DNA of 9,594 nucleotides, taken from NCBI GenBank assembly GCA_013002595.1, contig JABDJG010000108.1, positions 1-9,594 of the forward strand. Direction: 5' to 3'. The DNA comes from Hyphomicrobiales bacterium. Its GTDB lineage: Bacteria > Pseudomonadota > Alphaproteobacteria > Rhizobiales > Aestuariivirgaceae. Of this stretch, positions 7,108 through 9,594 are shown piece after piece. Within the stretch, counting starts at the first letter, position 1; each line of letters opens with the position of its first letter. A model generated the notes under the pieces. That model was not told the origin of the DNA. It saw only the letters and a program-made list of their open reading frames with translations, and made no database searches. The translations under genes and the position numbers were made by a program.

Positions 7108-8697
7108 TCACTGCTGCCCATCGGGCCGCCAAGCCTGCACATCGGTATCATAGTCGGCATAATTTAGAAAACAAAACCGGTTGCCCGAGGTGCCGTTAAG
7201 CCAGCATTTGAACCGACATCGCAGATTGGATGGAATGGTCGCTCTATTGCAGATTGGTTTGCTTACAACGTCAACCGGTGCACCGGATGGCTGGCTGTCG
7301 CCTAACTCAAGACTGGTTGCCGCCCCATTGATGGCCTCTGTTTCGGGAAACTCATTGAACAGGCTCTTGCCGTGGCCAACCAGGACGGTCTTTGACCCGG
7401 ATGGCCAGACGAAACGGGTGGTAGATTTGAAAGACAATCCCGGCCCGGCTTGTTTTTGCTCCACCATTGCGCATCGCTCGTGATCCTTCATCGTCGCACC
7501 GGCAAAGACGAAGCATTCTCCAACGGACTCGTTGATCCAGGGACCATTGCGGCTTTCAAAAGCAACCTGCTGGGGCGCGCGATCATCATCCCTGGCCAGC
7601 CCGGCAAGCGGCGTATCGCGGGAAAACATCATGAAGGGATGATACTGCAGACCAACCTCCTTGCCGATCGTGATCCACCCCAGATTATGGCTAGAGCCGT
7701 AGCTCTTGGACGGCGTCAACCCATTGGACACAGTGACCTCACATACCGAGGCAGCTTCCTGTCCAAAACCTTCAAGAGAGCCAGAAATTGAATCCCCATC
7801 TCTCTTTTTCTTGGGCGCGCTAACGCCCGAAAGTCGAACTTTTCGACTATCAAAGAAGCCGTTCGCTGAGATGACGTCGGTGTGATACTGGTACCAGTTG
7901 TTGCACGCATTGACGATGGTTATATCGCTGAACTTGTTGGGAACGACCGTCGGCGCGACCGAGATCAGCCAGCGAGCAGCCTCTCCCACCGTGTCGATGT
8001 ACATCATCCGGTCGGGCGGCGTTTCCAGCATGGCGCCGATCAGGGTCGGCGGTGTTTTCGAGTAGCCGGCAATCGCCATTAGCTGACCGACGCTGTTGAT
8101 CGCAATTTTGTAGGCCTTGTTGACAGCCTGCTGGCTGTACTGGCCTTCTTCGACGACAAGCGACGGTGCATGAAAACCCAGCTTGGCGAGCGGGTGAATG
8201 AAGCGATCAGCAATGACACCTCGATCGTCTTCAGGTGCAATACTGCCTGCCATAAAGACAACCGAGCAGGCTGACTCACAGGCCTTGCCTCGGCGAACAG
8301 CGGTACCGGCCTTGGCATAAATCTGCCGGGCGATTTTGAGCGCCTCAACGTAGCTGCCCCCCGGACTGTCAAGGCACAAGCGCTTGGGAATAAGCGTGCC
8401 CTGTTCACTATCGGGCCGGCCTTTCATGGCTGGACCTGACAGCGCTGCCTTGAGTTTCAGACTATCGCCCTTATCGATTGTTCCGACGATCTCAAGGCCG
8501 CATTCAAAGATAGGATCGTCTACCGGCCGAATGTCGGCAGCGCCGGTTGGCTCAGCCCAAGCAAGCCAGGACAATGTCACAACTGTCCAGAATAACGCGA
8601 GCAGCCCAGACCCAACAGGTCGGCAAGCAGAACCATCTAACTGAGAGCAATCGTTGCGGTTGGCGTTTTGCCGGTTTGATTGAGAATCTTCGATCAT
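7108..8697 (-). CDS. Exported or membrane-anchored ClpP/crotonase-like protein with Cys-rich tail
   Basis: ATG 8697 has GGAG five bases upstream. The same frame is open further to a TGA at 8869-8871, but that part has no matching content. The 529-residue product has a long polar N-terminus (1-30) before one hydrophobic segment (about 32-50) ending near GAA, either a long signal peptide or a single anchor. The ClpP/crotonase-like domain (about 66-220) shows IVGTIDKGDSLKLKAAL, the DSPGG loop (110-114), S142 in ACESACS and H176 in LGFHAPS. This is the same set of active-site-like residues as in the two other paralogues here. The rest is unrecognised. The final 50 residues are Cys-rich (CNRAT, CRFKC, RFCFL), suggesting a small disulfide-bonded module instead of the wall-binding domains of its paralogues. 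It is the first gene of the minus-strand unit, upstream of the OmpA-domain gene. Peptidase activity is inferred. Confidence 0.85.
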   Translation of the reverse strand: MIEDSQSNRQNANRNDCSQLDGSACRPVGSGLLALFWTVVTLSWLAWAEPTGAADIRPVDDPIFECGLEIVGTIDKGDSLKLKAALSGPAMKGRPDSEQGTLIPKRLCLDSPGGSYVEALKIARQIYAKAGTAVRRGKACESACSVVFMAGSIAPEDDRGVIADRFIHPLAKLGFHAPSLVVEEGQYSQQAVNKAYKIAINSVGQLMAIAGYSKTPPTLIGAMLETPPDRMMYIDTVGEAARWLISVAPTVVPNKFSDITIVNACNNWYQYHTDVISANGFFDSRKVRLSGVSAPKKKRDGDSISGSLEGFGQEAASVCEVTVSNGLTPSKSYGSSHNLGWITIGKEVGLQYHPFMMFSRDTPLAGLARDDDRAPQQVAFESRNGPWINESVGECFVFAGATMKDHERCAMVEQKQAGPGLSFKSTTRFVWPSGSKTVLVGHGKSLFNEFPETEAINGAATSLELGDSQPSGAPVDVVSKPICNRATIPSNLRCRFKCWLNGTSGNRFCFLNYADYDTDVQAWRPDGQQ

Positions 8698-8734
8698 GGG
8701 AACTCCGGCAGCGGTTTTGGGTTGGTCATAGGCA

Positions 8735-8763
8735 GTCTTATTGCAGCCAAGCCAGGTCATCAA
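8735..8763 (-). promoter_or_regulatory. Candidate promoter of the minus-strand three-gene unit
   Basis: Read on the minus strand, TTGATG (8763-8758) and TAAGAC (8740-8735) are 17 bp apart. Transcription would begin near 8728, about 30 bases before ATG 8697. The -10 box is a weak match, so this is a suggestion only. Confidence 0.3.
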
Positions 8764-8868
8764 TGGTAAGTCGGTAAGTGCCCATTCGGAGAGAACGTTC
8801 TGGCAGTTTCTCACTGCAAAGGGATTCGGGTGTGTGCTGCTAACGCCTAGTGAACAATCTCCGGATAG

Positions 8869-9261
8869 TCAAACACCACTCGGCTCAGCCAATCCTTCGA
8901 GACGTGAAGCGATGTTGACCCCGTCACCGTGTATGTCGTCACCCTCGACAATTACATCACCTAGATTGATTCCAATGCGGAATTGGAGTCGTTGTTTAGC
9001 ATTGCCCTTGGCTTCATGTCGAAGCACGGCGTCTTGCCGCGCCTGTGCACAACCCACGGCATCAACGACACTGGTAAACTCCAGCAGAAGCCCGTCACCC
9101 ATGAACTTGAACGTCCGTCCTCGATATTCTGTAATCAGCGGATCGAGCACTTCAAGACAAAACGCTGTGAGCCGTTCAAGAGCGCCGGCTTCCTCCTTGC
9201 CCATAAAAGCTGTGTAGCCAACCACGTCAGCAGCGAGATTGGCAGCTAGCCGACGCTCCAT
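8869..9261 (-). pseudogene. Class III adenylate/guanylate cyclase, truncated catalytic domain
   Basis: ATG 9261 has GAGGGAG about 8 bases upstream and begins MERRLAANLAADVVGYTAFM, typical of alphaproteobacterial class III cyclases. The metal-binding D12 and D56 (KFMGDG), the adenine-specifying K52, and the transition-state N116 and R120 (GDGVNIASRLEG) are all present. FRIGINLGDVIVEGDDI is nearly the family consensus. The frame ends after residue 130 at GLAEPSGV-TGA. The next codons read LSGD, which continues the family pattern (SGV-C-LSGD), so TGA stands where a Cys codon is usual. After LSGD the homology stops, and the end of the catalytic domain and any C-terminal output domain are missing. 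A full gene would be about 500-600 residues. Five catalytic residues remain, but the fold is incomplete, so the product is probably inactive. It is on the same strand as, and 171 bp upstream of, the Cys-rich ClpP-like gene. Confidence 0.85.
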
Positions 9262-9594
9262 ATTGTGTCTCCCTCTACGGAGAGGTGACTGAAACGGCCC
9301 GACAAAATCCACACTATGTCTGATGTCTCCCGTTGGCACGAAGCTGCCGAAATGGGCTTGCTTCGAGGTAGTCCGCTCTACCTTTTAGTTCGGACCTCAT
9401 GAGCCAGAACGTCTGTTTTGGTCACCATTTCGCCGTCAATTTGGCTTGCCGAAAACGCGTACTTTTTGACCCACGTCGGTCATCTACTCAAACGGCCACG
9501 CGCATCAATTGTGTGCATGCAGGTGACTGCCACGCATTAGTTGGAAGAGCCACATGCGCACTTGTCTAGTACAATGCGACAATCGGAAATATGT
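9262..9594. other. No recognisable gene; leader of the cyclase remnant at its left end
   Basis: No frame here has protein-like content on either strand. At 9272-9285 a small inverted repeat, CCTCT/AGAGG with a 4-base loop, overlaps the ribosome site of the cyclase remnant on the minus strand. I see no tRNA, CRISPR or insertion-sequence end in the remainder. Confidence 0.45.

Noticed and set aside
8869..8871. TGA read as selenocysteine or programmed readthrough
   Set aside because: No SECIS-like hairpin was recognised after it, and cyclase homology ends a few codons later. A nonsense mutation in a remnant is simpler.

Overview
The window looks chromosomal and alphaproteobacterial, probably Hyphomicrobiales or a relative. 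This is inferred from a moderately GC-rich composition, a tRNA-Ile2-like gene, a MERRLAA-type class III cyclase of the kind abundant in that class, and several secreted proteins of the ClpP/crotonase-like 'predicted periplasmic protein' type. No species can be named from the sequence.

Left part (1-1851): a tRNA(CAU) gene with a clear promoter, probably the lysidine-modified tRNA-Ile2, is followed by a decayed phage-type tyrosine recombinase. Three TAGTCA repeats at an exact 12-bp period lie just before the recombinase. This is the signature of an old integrative element that used the tRNA as its target. After it come a small multi-pass membrane protein of unknown function, preceded at a distance by a perfect 16-bp palindrome, and a response-regulator receiver domain split between two frames at a TTGA stop/start overlap.

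Central part (2025-8697): the main content is two convergent transcription units that meet with only 17 bp between their stop codons. The plus-strand unit encodes an exported ClpP-like protein with a C-terminal peptidoglycan-binding domain, then an exported caspase-family (peptidase C14) protein with an intact His/Cys dyad. The minus-strand unit encodes a second exported ClpP-like protein with a Cys-rich tail, an exported OmpA-domain protein, and a third exported ClpP-like protein with a C-terminal SH3b domain. All three ClpP-like proteins keep an SGG or PGG loop, a Ser inside a CxSAC motif, and a His in an LG(V/F)H motif. These line up with the ClpP oxyanion loop, nucleophile and catalytic His. 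The five genes therefore read as one envelope-directed set: four probable exported proteases or protease-like proteins, with three cell-wall-type binding modules among the five products. The shared function is inference.

Right part (8869-9594): the N-terminal 130 residues of a class III adenylate/guanylate cyclase end at a TGA where relatives commonly have Cys. The same frame then runs without another stop into the ClpP-like gene. This is a truncated cyclase remnant. The last 333 bases hold no recognisable gene.
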